Assembly (NCBI RefSeq): GCF_046630315.1
Contig: NZ_LQBD01000018.1
Coordinates: forward strand, 1 to 64,000
Length of the DNA stretch: 64,000 nt
Reading direction: 5' to 3'
Source of the DNA: Brucella anthropi_A
GTDB lineage: Bacteria > Pseudomonadota > Alphaproteobacteria > Rhizobiales > Rhizobiaceae
Shown in pieces: positions 26,964-35,997 of the stretch. Position 1 is the stretch's first letter. Every line of letters begins with the position of its first letter. Made by a program: the position numbers and the translations under genes. Below the pieces are notes generated by a model. The model was not told the origin of the DNA. It did not search any database and was given only the letters and a program-made list of their open reading frames with translations.

Positions 26964-27944
26964 TCAAGCCTTGCTTGAACCACCCTTGCCAAGCCCATCC
27001 TTGCTCCACCGATCCACAATCCGGCGCGCCATGGAGGCCGTAATGACGAGATGCGAAGCAAAGCCGCCCTTCAAAGCCGCCACCAGCGGCTCGAACTTGT
27101 TGTCTTCCTGCACGACGAGCATGCGTTTCTTGATGGAGCGAATGGAATCGAGATCGGCGGAAATGCAGCGCCTGTTGTGATTGCAATCCAGCCACTGGCC
27201 ATCACGGTCAATGAGCTGTCCGGCAATGACCCCGGCAGCGCCCTTTTGGCCCATGGCATGCATGTCGGCGGCTGAAAGCGCGCCGCATTTGACGAGATGG
27301 CTGTCATCCTCGATACCGCCAACGGAATAGAGCGCCAGATTACAGTCCGGGATCGTGGCGAGCTGTTCCTTGATAACGGGCTCGCCGCGCAGTTCGTCGG
27401 CAAGACGCTCGGACGAAAGCACGAGCGGCGCATAGAAGTTGATGCCTTCCGCATTGAGGCGGCGGGCGATTTCCGTCGTGCACTGGTCCGGCCGGTAGGA
27501 ATAAGGTGCACCGAGATTGCCGCAAAGCTGCACAACGGTAACGCCGCTCAAATCTGCAAAGGGCATTACATCGGCAATATGATATACGGTGCGGCCCCAG
27601 GCGACGCCAACCCGGTCGCCCTTGTTGAGGAGTTCAAGGAAAACAGAAGCGGCGACGACCGGCATTTCGGCAGCCGGGTCCATTGCCTGGCGGTCTTCCG
27701 GCACCAGCCAGGCAGTCGTCAGGCCCGTTGCATCTTCCAGTTCGCGTGCCAGCACATCGTCTGAAAACAGTTCCGAAGAGGTCGAGATTGTGACGATGCC
27801 CATCTCGCGGGCCTTGCGCAGATACATCGCAATCGAGGCACGGGAAATTTCGAGTCGCTGGGCTACTTCGTCCTGGCGCAGGCCGTGGGTATAATAGAGC
27901 CAAGCGGCCTTGTGGATGATCTGGTCATTCGGTCGGACGGGCAT
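26964..27944 (-). CDS. SorC/DeoR-type sugar-binding transcriptional regulator
   Basis: 326 residues from the ATG at 27944, chosen because AAGGAC sits 5 bases upstream; an earlier ATG at 27980 overlaps operator-like repeats. The helix-turn-helix is near the start (RQDEVAQRLEISRASIAMYL), followed by the sugar-phosphate-binding domain of SorC proteins (VGVAWGRTV, VVQLCGNLG, GVIAGQLID). Such regulators sense a phosphorylated sugar. It is upstream of the aldolase in the same direction and near repeated TGAC-N4-GTCA sites, so it probably controls itself, the aldolase and the divergent transport/kinase operons. Confidence 0.9.
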   Translation of the reverse strand: MPVRPNDQIIHKAAWLYYTHGLRQDEVAQRLEISRASIAMYLRKAREMGIVTISTSSELFSDDVLARELEDATGLTTAWLVPEDRQAMDPAAEMPVVAASVFLELLNKGDRVGVAWGRTVYHIADVMPFADLSGVTVVQLCGNLGAPYSYRPDQCTTEIARRLNAEGINFYAPLVLSSERLADELRGEPVIKEQLATIPDCNLALYSVGGIEDDSHLVKCGALSAADMHAMGQKGAAGVIAGQLIDRDGQWLDCNHNRRCISADLDSIRSIKKRMLVVQEDNKFEPLVAALKGGFASHLVITASMARRIVDRWSKDGLGKGGSSKA

Positions 27945-27967
27945 GGATGTCCTTTCAGTAGCTGGAC

Positions 27968-28031
27968 TGACATTAGTCATCTATGCTGACAAAAGTCAAC
28001 GTTCAGATATTTGATCCCGACATTTGATGGT
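27968..28031. promoter_or_regulatory. Cluster of SorC operator-like sites upstream of the SorC gene
   Basis: TGACATTAGTCA (27968-27979) and TGACAAAAGTCA (27987-27998) are two TGAC-N4-GTCA half-palindromes 19 bases apart. CGACATTTGATGG (28019-28031) repeats the core of the mtnK operator. The arrangement suggests cooperative autoregulation. Confidence 0.5.
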
Positions 28032-28159
28032 GCCTTATTTTTATTGGAATGGAGGGAAGCGCTATGGGACCAATCAGAAAACGGTCGCCAAATGGAAGAG
28101 CCGAACCATCGGGGAAGTCACCGTCGAGCGCTTTCGCTACGGCGATCATGCCCAAAGGA

Positions 28160-28326
28160 AAAAGCATCCAAAGCATGTCGCATTTTATCCTAATCATACG
28201 ACACGCTTTAAGTTTTTGTTTTCATGCATGTCTTTACCCCATCGGAGTGGTTTTGCGTAGGATAATGCGACGAAACAAATAGTTAGAGCGGTTCCAGCGA
28301 TTCCGCTTTAACCGGAACCGCTCTAG
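28160..28326. repeat. Intergenic palindromic repeat, copy 2
   Basis: The gap from the SorC gene to the DhaL gene (27981-28372) holds operators and then this element. Its right half, from GGATAATGCGACGAAACAAATAG through AGAGCGGTTCC and GGAACCGCTCT, matches copy 1 at 15282-15431. The left half has short mirror pieces (GCATGTCG / CGACACGC). No open frame in this gap looks like a gene. Confidence 0.7.
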
Positions 28327-28372
28327 AACAGCAGGGTGGGCATATCCCTCTTGGTTATGCCCGGATAGGGTG

Positions 28373-29020
28373 TTAGTCGGAATCCGTGAAACTATCACGC
28401 ATGGCACGCAAAATGATGATTGCGGAAGCAGCGCCGGGATCGACATGCCCAAGCGAACGTTCTCCCAAGCGCGTGGCGCGCCCCCGCGTCGCGATCATGG
28501 ACCGCGTTGAATCCGCCCCCGTTTCAGCGGCTTCAATGATTGCGTTCCACATCTCCGGACTGCTCAGGGCATGCGTCCGCGCATCGATCGCCACCTCCAT
28601 CGCCGGTATCCAGGCATCCAGCATGGTCTTGTCGCCGCGTTGTCCCTTTCCACGATCCTGAATGCCTCTGGTCATCGCCTCGACGAGGACGGCTTGCCCT
28701 TCGACATCAAGTGATTCACGAGCTTTCAATGCCTTGGAAGCGTGACGGAACGCTGTTGCGTAAAGAGGTCCGGTCGACGCACCCACGGCGTCAAGGAAAG
28801 CGGCTGCAGCTATAGCGAAAATCTCTGAAGGCAGTATCTGCTCCAGATCGACTTTGGCAAGCGCGCTGTTCACAGCCGAAAAGCCCAACACCATGGTGAT
28901 GCCATGATCCGCGTCACCGATTGCGCCGTCGAGATCGGAAAGTCGTTCTTTTTCCTCCTTCATCGAAAAGGCAATGAGCTGAAACATTCGGCTTAGACGA
29001 CGCGGTGCAGTTTCCTGCAT
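28373..29020 (-). CDS. DhaL-type dihydroxyacetone kinase subunit (first pair)
   Basis: 215 residues. ATP-binding DhaL motifs: DLDGAIGDADHGITM (the three Asp that hold Mg-nucleotide), VGASTGPLYATAF, GDKTMLDAWIP and GRATRLGERSLGHVDPGA. It lies 52 bases downstream of the SorC-DhaK fusion in the same direction, so the two probably work as one kinase. There is no DhaM (PTS) gene in the window, which suggests ATP is the phosphate donor. The substrate could be dihydroxyacetone or a tetrulose such as erythrulose. Confidence 0.88.
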   Translation of the reverse strand: MQETAPRRLSRMFQLIAFSMKEEKERLSDLDGAIGDADHGITMVLGFSAVNSALAKVDLEQILPSEIFAIAAAAFLDAVGASTGPLYATAFRHASKALKARESLDVEGQAVLVEAMTRGIQDRGKGQRGDKTMLDAWIPAMEVAIDARTHALSSPEMWNAIIEAAETGADSTRSMIATRGRATRLGERSLGHVDPGAASAIIILRAMRDSFTDSD

Positions 29021-29072
29021 TTTTACCTCCCAGATAATCTGGAATTCATGAGACCGCCCGAGGCGGCATTAA

Positions 29073-31157
29073 TCAGTTGACCCGAAGAAAAGCCGTATCG
29101 CAAGGGTGCGACAAGAGGTCGGACAATTCCTGATCGAGGTGCATGACGGATATGGATGCTCCGTTCATGTCCAGCGATGTACAGTAATGGCCGATCCAGT
29201 TAGCCTCGATTGTTATTTGCTTGGCGCTCAGGCGTTGCTCGACGCGCCTGAACAGGATGTAGAGTTCCATCAGGGGCGTTGAACCGAATGAATTTACGAG
29301 TACCGCCACCCGGTCACCGGGCGATGCGTTCATCTCACTGAAAATCCGGTCCATGATGTGATCGACGATCGCGTCCGCAGGCATCATTTTTTCCCGGATG
29401 ACACCGCGTTCGCCGTGGATACCCATGCCGATTTCCATTTCTTCAGCCCCGATTTCGAAATTGTGGCGCCGGGTCTGGGGCAGCGAACAGGGTTCCAGCG
29501 CAACGCCCATCGTAAAGGTGCGCCGATTGGCCTTGCGTGTCACCGCTTCGCATGCCTCAAGCGACATGCCGCGATCGCAGGCTGCGCCAGCCGCCTTGAA
29601 AATGAAGAAGTTGCCAGCGACCCCGCGGCGGCCGTCGCGATCCTCTATGGGGGAAGAAGATATGTCGTCCGTCGTCAGGACGGTACGAGTGGGAATGTCG
29701 GCTTCCTGTGCCATTTCAGCCGCCATCTCGAAATTCATGACGTCCCCGACATAATTTCCGTAAACAAAGAGAACGCCTTCTCCGCCGGAAGCGGCCTTGG
29801 CGCATTCAAGTATGGGAGCAGGAGGAGGCGAGGAAAAGACATTGCCGATGGCCACGGCATCGGCAAGTCCCTTGCCGATATAGCCCAGAAAACAGGGTTC
29901 ATGCCCCGACCCGCCACCGATCACCAATCCCACTTTCCCCGCGCGGGGGCCATTGCGTGCAACGAGCGCGCGTTTCGATCCGTTGATCGGAGCAAGATAG
30001 GATCGGTGCGCTTTGGCGGCACCATCCAGCATTTCCTCGACGACATCGTCTGGGCTGTTCAGAAATTTCTTGATATGCGTGCGATAATGGCTGGGGGCAT
30101 TGGCTGCCGGTTCCGCACGCAGTTTCTGGGAAAGCTTGCTGTCGATTTCCGTCACACCGTCCGCGTTGAGAATACCGCGTCCTGTCGCGGCATCGGTAAT
30201 CAGGACATTGATATAACCGCCGCGCAAGGCGGCGAGGATTGCCGGTACCTTGTCGAAGCCGCCCGCAACGGCGATGCGCATGTCGATGTTCCGCAGCCTG
30301 TCGAGCGTGATGCCGATTGTCCTGTCGTCAAGCGGACCGGACACGGACTGTCCATAAGAATCGAGGAAACGCCCGGCTACGACACCGACGGCATTCTTGG
30401 CCAGATAATCCTGTATCGAGACATTCTCAAAAAAGCCGCTGGTATGGATTGTCGAATTCGGTCTTAACGAAGAAATACCAAACAGCGCCTTGTTGGCGTT
30501 ATTCAGCGCCTGAAACTGCTCCACGATAATCGGTTCCCCGATAATCGCTGTCTTCACATCCGGGCTGGATACGATGGCCGGTGCCGTGATGTTGACGAGG
30601 TGCGCATTCGTCGCCCGCGCCATGGCCGCCGCACACAGTTCGGGCGTGTAAGCGAAACTGGCGCGCGTCCCGCCGGTTGCCTGTACCACGGTCACGTCCT
30701 GCAAATTGGATATCCGGGTATTTTCGGCGATGGCGAGGACTGTTCGTCCCCAGGCAACGGCGAGCGTATCTCCCGATTTCAAAAGCTTGGCGATTGCTTG
30801 TGCCGCCGCCGTTCCGAGCCGGTCGATCAGCGTCTGCGCGCCGTCGTCATTGGGTACGACCAGACAGTCGCTCAACCCGAAATGCCGTTTGAGTTCCTGG
30901 GCGATCGCGAGAGAACCGAGGCGTGCGGGTTCGATCGAGATATTGACGATGCCGCGGCTGCGGGCATCTGCCAGATAGCTGTTCACGGTCGCCCGCGAAA
31001 TTCCCATGATTTCGGCGATTTCGCCCTGCGTGCGTCCGTCTTCGTAATAAAGCCAGCACGCCCAGACATAAGGATCGTCACCATAGCGCAGCGGAATGCC
31101 GTTAGCTGGTTCCACCTGCCTGATTTTGCTTGCGGTTGTTTTTCCGTTTGACGTCAT
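29073..31157 (-). CDS. SorC-type regulator fused to DhaK kinase subunit
   Basis: 694 residues from the ATG at 31157 (a TTG at 31217 would add 20). Order: a helix-turn-helix near 40-65 (TQGEIAEIMGISRATVNSYL), a SorC sugar-phosphate-binding domain to about 330 (TLAVAWGRTV, VVQATGGTRASF, GVVAGRFLDS), then a full DhaK domain (from about 360) with GLVIGGGSGHEPC, VFVYGNYVGDVMNF-like GNYVGD and the substrate-binding His581 in GMGIHGERG. All three parts appear intact. The fusion joins a sensor of phosphorylated sugar to the enzyme that makes one. It is followed by a DhaL gene that supplies ATP binding. Confidence 0.85.
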   Translation of the reverse strand: MTSNGKTTASKIRQVEPANGIPLRYGDDPYVWACWLYYEDGRTQGEIAEIMGISRATVNSYLADARSRGIVNISIEPARLGSLAIAQELKRHFGLSDCLVVPNDDGAQTLIDRLGTAAAQAIAKLLKSGDTLAVAWGRTVLAIAENTRISNLQDVTVVQATGGTRASFAYTPELCAAAMARATNAHLVNITAPAIVSSPDVKTAIIGEPIIVEQFQALNNANKALFGISSLRPNSTIHTSGFFENVSIQDYLAKNAVGVVAGRFLDSYGQSVSGPLDDRTIGITLDRLRNIDMRIAVAGGFDKVPAILAALRGGYINVLITDAATGRGILNADGVTEIDSKLSQKLRAEPAANAPSHYRTHIKKFLNSPDDVVEEMLDGAAKAHRSYLAPINGSKRALVARNGPRAGKVGLVIGGGSGHEPCFLGYIGKGLADAVAIGNVFSSPPPAPILECAKAASGGEGVLFVYGNYVGDVMNFEMAAEMAQEADIPTRTVLTTDDISSSPIEDRDGRRGVAGNFFIFKAAGAACDRGMSLEACEAVTRKANRRTFTMGVALEPCSLPQTRRHNFEIGAEEMEIGMGIHGERGVIREKMMPADAIVDHIMDRIFSEMNASPGDRVAVLVNSFGSTPLMELYILFRRVEQRLSAKQITIEANWIGHYCTSLDMNGASISVMHLDQELSDLLSHPCDTAFLRVN

Positions 31158-31298
31158 CTTGTCTGCACTGATCCCCGTGTTTCTTCCTTCTATCTGCCGG
31201 GTTGCCTTGCAATACAATATTTTTGTTCGCGGTCTGTCGAAGAACGATCGGCCCGGCTTGGTGACGGCGCACCGGGCCTGCCTGAATGGCGATGCCGG

Positions 31299-31940
31299 TT
31301 ACTGCAATCGTGCCCGCGCGCCGTCGGAAAGTTCCTTGAGAATAATGGCGCATGATGTCGCTCCGGCATCCAGAACACCCAGCGATCTTTCGCCAAGACG
31401 GCTGGCACGGCCGATCTTTGCCACCAGATCAATCGTGGAATCGCGGCCTTTCTCAGCGGCTGCAACCAGCGCTTCGAGTGCCTCGGCAAAGGTCTTTCCG
31501 GCAGCTGTGGCTTCGTCGAAGGCATCGACAGCGGGAACGAGCGTGTCCAGCAGGGTTTTGTCACCGACTTTGGCAGAGCCAATGGACTGAATGCCTTCCA
31601 GTCCTGCGTGAAGCATGCGGCTGAACGCAGCCGCATCGATATTGTCTATCCCGTCAATTTTCTCGGCGAATTCGGTGAACATCACGCCATAAAGCGGTCC
31701 CATCGAGCCGCCGATCTCGGTCATGAGCACGGTGCCAAGCGTATCGAGCGAAGCTGCCAGAGTCTCGTTCTTTCCCTTCAGGCGCTCGGCGGCCATGTTG
31801 AACCCCTTGGCCATGTTGACGCCGTGATCGCCGTCGCCGATTTTCCCGTCGATTTCGCTGAGATAGGCGCGGTTCTCGACAATCCGGTCGGCCATTGCGA
31901 GCACAATGTCCCCGGCTTTTGCATTATTGAGTGTTTGCAC
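31299..31940 (-). CDS. DhaL-type dihydroxyacetone kinase subunit (second pair)
   Basis: 213 residues with EIDGKIGDGDHGVNM (Mg-ATP aspartates), IGGSMGPLYGVMF, VGDKTLLDTLVP and GRASRLGERSLGVLDAGA. It lies 12 bases downstream of a standalone DhaK gene and is clearly its partner. It is not closely similar to the first DhaL, so the two pairs probably diverged or were acquired separately. They are separated by 141 bases before the fusion gene. Confidence 0.9.
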   Translation of the reverse strand: MQTLNNAKAGDIVLAMADRIVENRAYLSEIDGKIGDGDHGVNMAKGFNMAAERLKGKNETLAASLDTLGTVLMTEIGGSMGPLYGVMFTEFAEKIDGIDNIDAAAFSRMLHAGLEGIQSIGSAKVGDKTLLDTLVPAVDAFDEATAAGKTFAEALEALVAAAEKGRDSTIDLVAKIGRASRLGERSLGVLDAGATSCAIILKELSDGARARLQ

Positions 31941-31952
31941 AGGTCTGGTCCT

Positions 31953-32945
31953 TTACAGAATGGTGGTGCACCGCACTTCGACGTCGAGCAATTCCTTCAA
32001 CTCGCTGTCCAGCGCCATGACCGTCAGCGTTGCCCCGACCATTTCGAGTGACGTGAAGTAATTGCCGATATAAGTGCGATGGATCGTCAATCCGCGTGCC
32101 CGAATTTCGGATTCGATCGTATCGTTGAGGATATAGAGCTCGTTGAGCGGCGTTGCGCCAAGCCCCGAAACAAGGACGGCGACTTCGGTCCCTTCCGCCA
32201 GCCCATGATCGTCGAGCACGATCTGGCACATATCCTTTGCCACCTCGGACGCTGTCTTGAGCGGCTCCACCCGCACGCCCGGCTCGCCGTGATGGCCGAT
32301 ACCGACTTCCATCGTTCCTGGCGCGATTTCGAAATTCGGATGGCCCACCGCAGGCAGCGTGCAAGGTCCCAGCCCAACGCCGATCGAACGGCAATTGTCG
32401 ATGGCCTTCTGCGCCGTTGCGCGAACGTCCTGAAGCGTGGCTCCGGTCGCCGCTTTTGCGCCGCCAACCTTCCACATGAATATCTCGCCGGCAACACCGC
32501 GCCGCTTCTCGCGTTCATCGGCAGGAGCTGAACAGACATCGTCATTTGCAACAACTGTCACAACGTCGATCCCGTCCTTGGCTGCCAGCTTGGTCGCGAT
32601 CTTCACATTCATGTTGTCACCGGCATAGTTGCCATAGAGGACAACCACGCCCTTGCCGCCATTTGCTTCGCGTATGGCGTCATGAAAACTCTTGGCGGTT
32701 GGCGAGGAAAACAGTTCACCGACGGCCACCGCGTCGAGCATGTTCTTGCCGGTATAGCCGATGAAGGCCGGTTCATGGCCGGACCCGCCGCCTGTAACAA
32801 CACCCACCTTGCCGGCAACGGGGGCGTTTTTCGCCACGATGACGCGCGGGTTTTCCGCAACCCGGACGATGTCGGAATGAGCTTTGACAAAGCCCTTCAC
32901 GGTATCCTCGACGACTTCGTCCGGATTGTTGATGAAGCGCTGCAT
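31953..32945 (-). CDS. DhaK-type dihydroxyacetone kinase subunit (second pair)
   Basis: 330 residues from the ATG at 32945. The ketose-binding domains show GVVTGGGSGHEPAFIGYTG, VVVLYGNYAGDNMNVKIA, and GIGHHGEPGVRVE, whose second His of GHHGEPG corresponds to the His that binds the substrate carbonyl covalently. DhaK subunits accept dihydroxyacetone and in some clusters tetruloses. It follows an SDR dehydrogenase and a sugar importer, so the likely order is import of a polyol, oxidation to a ketose, then phosphorylation here. Confidence 0.92.
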   Translation of the reverse strand: MQRFINNPDEVVEDTVKGFVKAHSDIVRVAENPRVIVAKNAPVAGKVGVVTGGGSGHEPAFIGYTGKNMLDAVAVGELFSSPTAKSFHDAIREANGGKGVVVLYGNYAGDNMNVKIATKLAAKDGIDVVTVVANDDVCSAPADEREKRRGVAGEIFMWKVGGAKAATGATLQDVRATAQKAIDNCRSIGVGLGPCTLPAVGHPNFEIAPGTMEVGIGHHGEPGVRVEPLKTASEVAKDMCQIVLDDHGLAEGTEVAVLVSGLGATPLNELYILNDTIESEIRARGLTIHRTYIGNYFTSLEMVGATLTVMALDSELKELLDVEVRCTTIL

Positions 32946-32977
32946 GATATCTCCTGTAAGATGAATGAGCGCTGGGC

Positions 32978-33751
32978 TCAAAGAATGGTATAGCCGCCAT
33001 CGATCAGAAGATCGGCGCCTGTAATCATGTCGGCTCCCGCAGATGCGAGGAACACGGCCGCAGCGGCGATCTCTTCCGGATAGGCGAAACGCCCGGCCGG
33101 AATGCGCTTCTTTGCGGCTTCGCCCTTTTCGCCGGCCCAGGCCTTCTTGCCGAGTTCCGTGAGCACGATGGTCGGGGAAAGCGTGTTGACGCAAATGCCA
33201 TGCTTGCCCCATTCGGCTGCGAACGTCTTCGACATGCCAATGACGCCGAACTTGGACGCGCAATAGGCGACGTGTTCTTCAATAGCCACGGTTCCGGCCT
33301 GCGAGGCGAGATTGATGATCTTGCCGCCCTTGCCCGCCGCGATCATGGCACGGCCCACGGCCTGTGTGACCAGAAAGCTTCCCGTGAGGTTGATGGCGAT
33401 TGTCTTGTCCCAGTCATTGACCGAAATTTCTTCCGCAGGCGCCAGATAGACGACACCGGCGCTGTTGACTGCGATATCGATCGTACCGAACTGATCTTGG
33501 ACCGCCGCGATTGCGTCATTGACCGACTGCTGGCTGGACACATCGCAAACGAACGGTTTGGCATTTTCGCCGAGTTCCTCGGCCTTGGCTTTGGCAATGT
33601 CGGCGCTGATGTCGAGCACGGCGACTTTGGCGCCTTTGGCGATGAAAGCCTTGGAAATTGCGGCACCGATGCCGGAAGCGCCTCCAGTCACGATGGCGAC
33701 TTTTCCGGAGAGCGGGAAGTTCAGGTCAATTTGGGGAGCTTGTTCGGACAT
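32978..33751 (-). CDS. Short-chain dehydrogenase/reductase (SDR)
   Basis: 257 residues from the ATG at 33751. Classical SDR: GKVAIVTGGASGIGAAI for the NAD(P) loop, NSAGV near 95, and active-site YCASK near 160 (Tyr-x-x-x-Lys). It ends DMITGADLLIDGGYTIL, as is usual. Located between the importer and the DhaK gene, it plausibly oxidises an imported polyol to the ketose that DhaK/DhaL phosphorylate. The substrate is inferred only from position. Confidence 0.9.
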   Translation of the reverse strand: MSEQAPQIDLNFPLSGKVAIVTGGASGIGAAISKAFIAKGAKVAVLDISADIAKAKAEELGENAKPFVCDVSSQQSVNDAIAAVQDQFGTIDIAVNSAGVVYLAPAEEISVNDWDKTIAINLTGSFLVTQAVGRAMIAAGKGGKIINLASQAGTVAIEEHVAYCASKFGVIGMSKTFAAEWGKHGICVNTLSPTIVLTELGKKAWAGEKGEAAKKRIPAGRFAYPEEIAAAAVFLASAGADMITGADLLIDGGYTIL

Positions 33752-33838
33752 TTTTGCCTCGGGTGTCTGGATTGTGAACCCGGCGGCCCGACACACCATG
33801 ATGATCTTCATCAAAGGTGGCGGGCCGCCAGGGCGACT

Positions 33839-34828
33839 TTATTTGCGGCTTTCCAGGAGCTTGTCGACATTCTGAGCGGTCACGGGCGTCCAGGGAACAT
33901 TGTAGTTCTTGTCCTTGCCATCATTGAACGGCATATCCGGATATTGGGCCCAGATATCGGACTGTGGCTTGTAGTCGCCTTTCCTGGCGTGGAAGATCGC
34001 AAGATCGAGGGCGCCCTGCGCCTGCGCATTGGCATCTTGCAGAATGGAGGTCATCGTCCCTTCCTTGACGGCATGAAGCGCATCGGTAATGCCATCGATA
34101 CCGGCAATTGCAAAATCACCAACCTTGAGGTTGGCCGCCTTGATCGCTTCGATCGCACCAAGCGCCATCTCGTCGTTCTGGCCGATCACGCCATTGATCT
34201 GGCCGGGATGCGCCGTCAGCCAGTTTTCCATCAGGGTCTGGGCTTCCGCGCGAGACCAGTTCGCGGTCTGGTCTTCGAGAACCTTCACGTCCGGGCATTC
34301 GGCCAGGGCCTTCTTGTTGCCTTCCAGGCGGGAGATCTGCGCGGACTGACCGATGGGACCTTCGAGGATGACGACATTGCCCTTACAACCGATCTTGTCG
34401 AGCACTGCCTTGGCTTCCATATAGCCTGAAACCGTATCGTCGGAGCCGACATAGGCCGCGAGCAGATCGGAATTGACGCGGGTGTTCGAGCCCACAACCG
34501 GGATGCCGGCATCGCTGGCGGCCTGAACCGCAGTCGCCCCTGCCTCGATGTCGATGGGAACGAAGATGATCGCATCGAATTTCTGCGTGATCATCGTGTT
34601 GAACTGTTCCTGCTGAACCAGCGCGTCATAACGTCCGTCGAAGACGGTCAGTTCAATCTCGCCATTCTTGACTGCCGGGTGCTTCTTCAGGGCTTCGGAC
34701 CAGACCTGCATGAACTCGGCGTTCAATCCGTAAGGTGCCGCCCCGATCTTCAGTTTCTTGTCCTGGGCGAGCGACGGGGTAGCGATCAGTGCGGACGCCG
34801 CAGCGAGCGCGATCAATAGTTTTTTCAT
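33839..34828 (-). CDS. Sugar ABC transporter substrate-binding protein (block D)
   Basis: 329 residues with a Sec signal peptide MKKLLIALAAASALIATPSLAQ cut near residue 22. Type I binding fold: LKIGAAPYGLNAEFMQVWSE, FDAIIFVPIDIEAGATAV, IPVVGSNTRVNSDLLAAYVG, GIDGITDALHAVKEG. This is the ribose/polyol-like family. It is the third gene of the minus-strand importer and is 87 bases upstream of the SDR gene. Confidence 0.9.
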   Translation of the reverse strand: MKKLLIALAAASALIATPSLAQDKKLKIGAAPYGLNAEFMQVWSEALKKHPAVKNGEIELTVFDGRYDALVQQEQFNTMITQKFDAIIFVPIDIEAGATAVQAASDAGIPVVGSNTRVNSDLLAAYVGSDDTVSGYMEAKAVLDKIGCKGNVVILEGPIGQSAQISRLEGNKKALAECPDVKVLEDQTANWSRAEAQTLMENWLTAHPGQINGVIGQNDEMALGAIEAIKAANLKVGDFAIAGIDGITDALHAVKEGTMTSILQDANAQAQGALDLAIFHARKGDYKPQSDIWAQYPDMPFNDGKDKNYNVPWTPVTAQNVDKLLESRK

Positions 34829-34896
34829 TGCAATCTCCTCCGTGTTGATTTGGCTACCGATAGGTAGGCCATTTCTGAAAATTGGGGTGGGGGCGG

Positions 34897-35901
34897 CTAG
34901 GCGCCCTGGTTACGTTTCTGATCGAGCATGACCGCGCCTACGATGAGTGCTCCCTTCAAAACCTGCTGGTAGTAGGATTGGATGCCCATCAGATCGAGAC
35001 CGTTGTTCATGACGCCGATGATGAGCGCGCCGATGAGCGTTCCGGTGATGCGCCCGACGCCGCCGGACAGGCTGGTGCCGCCAATGACGACGGCTGCGAT
35101 AGCGTCGAGTTCGTAGCTGATACCCGCTTGCGGGAGGGCAGAGCCGGTGCGGGCAGACAGGATCATACCTGCAAGACCCGCCAGACCGCCGGAGATGACA
35201 TAGACCGAGAAACGCACCCGTGAGATATTGATGCCCGAGGTATTCGCAGCATGGGGATTGCCGCCGACAGCATAGATATAGCGCCCGAACCGCGAGCGGT
35301 TCAGAACCCACCACGATACCAGGAACACGATTGCGAGCAGGATGACTGGAACCGGAACACCCAGAATGTTGCCGGTTCCGATCCAGCGGAAATCCGGAAC
35401 AAGAGCGGGCACCGGCTTGCCGCCGCCATAGATGAGCGTCAGTCCGCGCGCGGCGGAAAGCATGCCCAGCGTCGCCACGAAGGCTGGAACCGCAAAGCGC
35501 GAGACAATCGTGCCGACCAGCGCGCCGCAACCAATGCCCACGAGCAGGCCGACGGGAATGGCTATGAATGGCGTGTATGGGGCGCCAGCGATGCCAGCTG
35601 TCGCTGATGTGGTTGCAAAGCTGGCGCTGACGATGCCCGCCAATGCGACCACAGAGCCAACGGAAAGATCAATGCCGCGCGTCAGAATGACGAAGGTCAT
35701 GCCGATGGCGAGAATGCCGTTGATCGAGGTCTGCAACAGGACGTTGGAAATATTGCCTGCTGTCAGAAAGTATTCGTTGGAGAACGAGAGGATCGTGGCC
35801 AAAAGCAGGAAGGCGATGAATATGCCGTACTCCTGGATGACCAGTTTGTGGCGTTCGGAGCTAAACCAGCTCGGCGATGAATTGTTTTTGGTGGTGGACA
35901 C
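34897..35901 (-). CDS. Sugar ABC transporter permease (block D)
   Basis: 334 residues of the RbsC family with several hydrophobic segments. Motifs: TRGIDLSVGSVVALAGI near 72, GTIVSRFAVPAFVATLGMLSAARGL near 130 and VIGGTSLSGGVGRITGTLIG near the C-terminus. It lies between the ATPase (96 bases away) and the binding protein (68 bases). It forms the membrane channel of the block D importer. Confidence 0.92.
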   Translation of the reverse strand: MSTTKNNSSPSWFSSERHKLVIQEYGIFIAFLLLATILSFSNEYFLTAGNISNVLLQTSINGILAIGMTFVILTRGIDLSVGSVVALAGIVSASFATTSATAGIAGAPYTPFIAIPVGLLVGIGCGALVGTIVSRFAVPAFVATLGMLSAARGLTLIYGGGKPVPALVPDFRWIGTGNILGVPVPVILLAIVFLVSWWVLNRSRFGRYIYAVGGNPHAANTSGINISRVRFSVYVISGGLAGLAGMILSARTGSALPQAGISYELDAIAAVVIGGTSLSGGVGRITGTLIGALIIGVMNNGLDLMGIQSYYQQVLKGALIVGAVMLDQKRNQGA

Positions 35902-35997
35902 TGTTCTACCTCTCCAGAACCGGCCGCAACTGCTGTCACAGGCGACCGTTCTATCTCCTTGGTCCCAAACGAAACGCGATGCTTTTCCGGTCAGTCT

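Noticed and set aside
28011..28282. Small open frames in all three plus frames between the SorC and DhaL genes
   Set aside because: None shows a ribosome site with coding-like composition, and the region is operator and repeat sequence.
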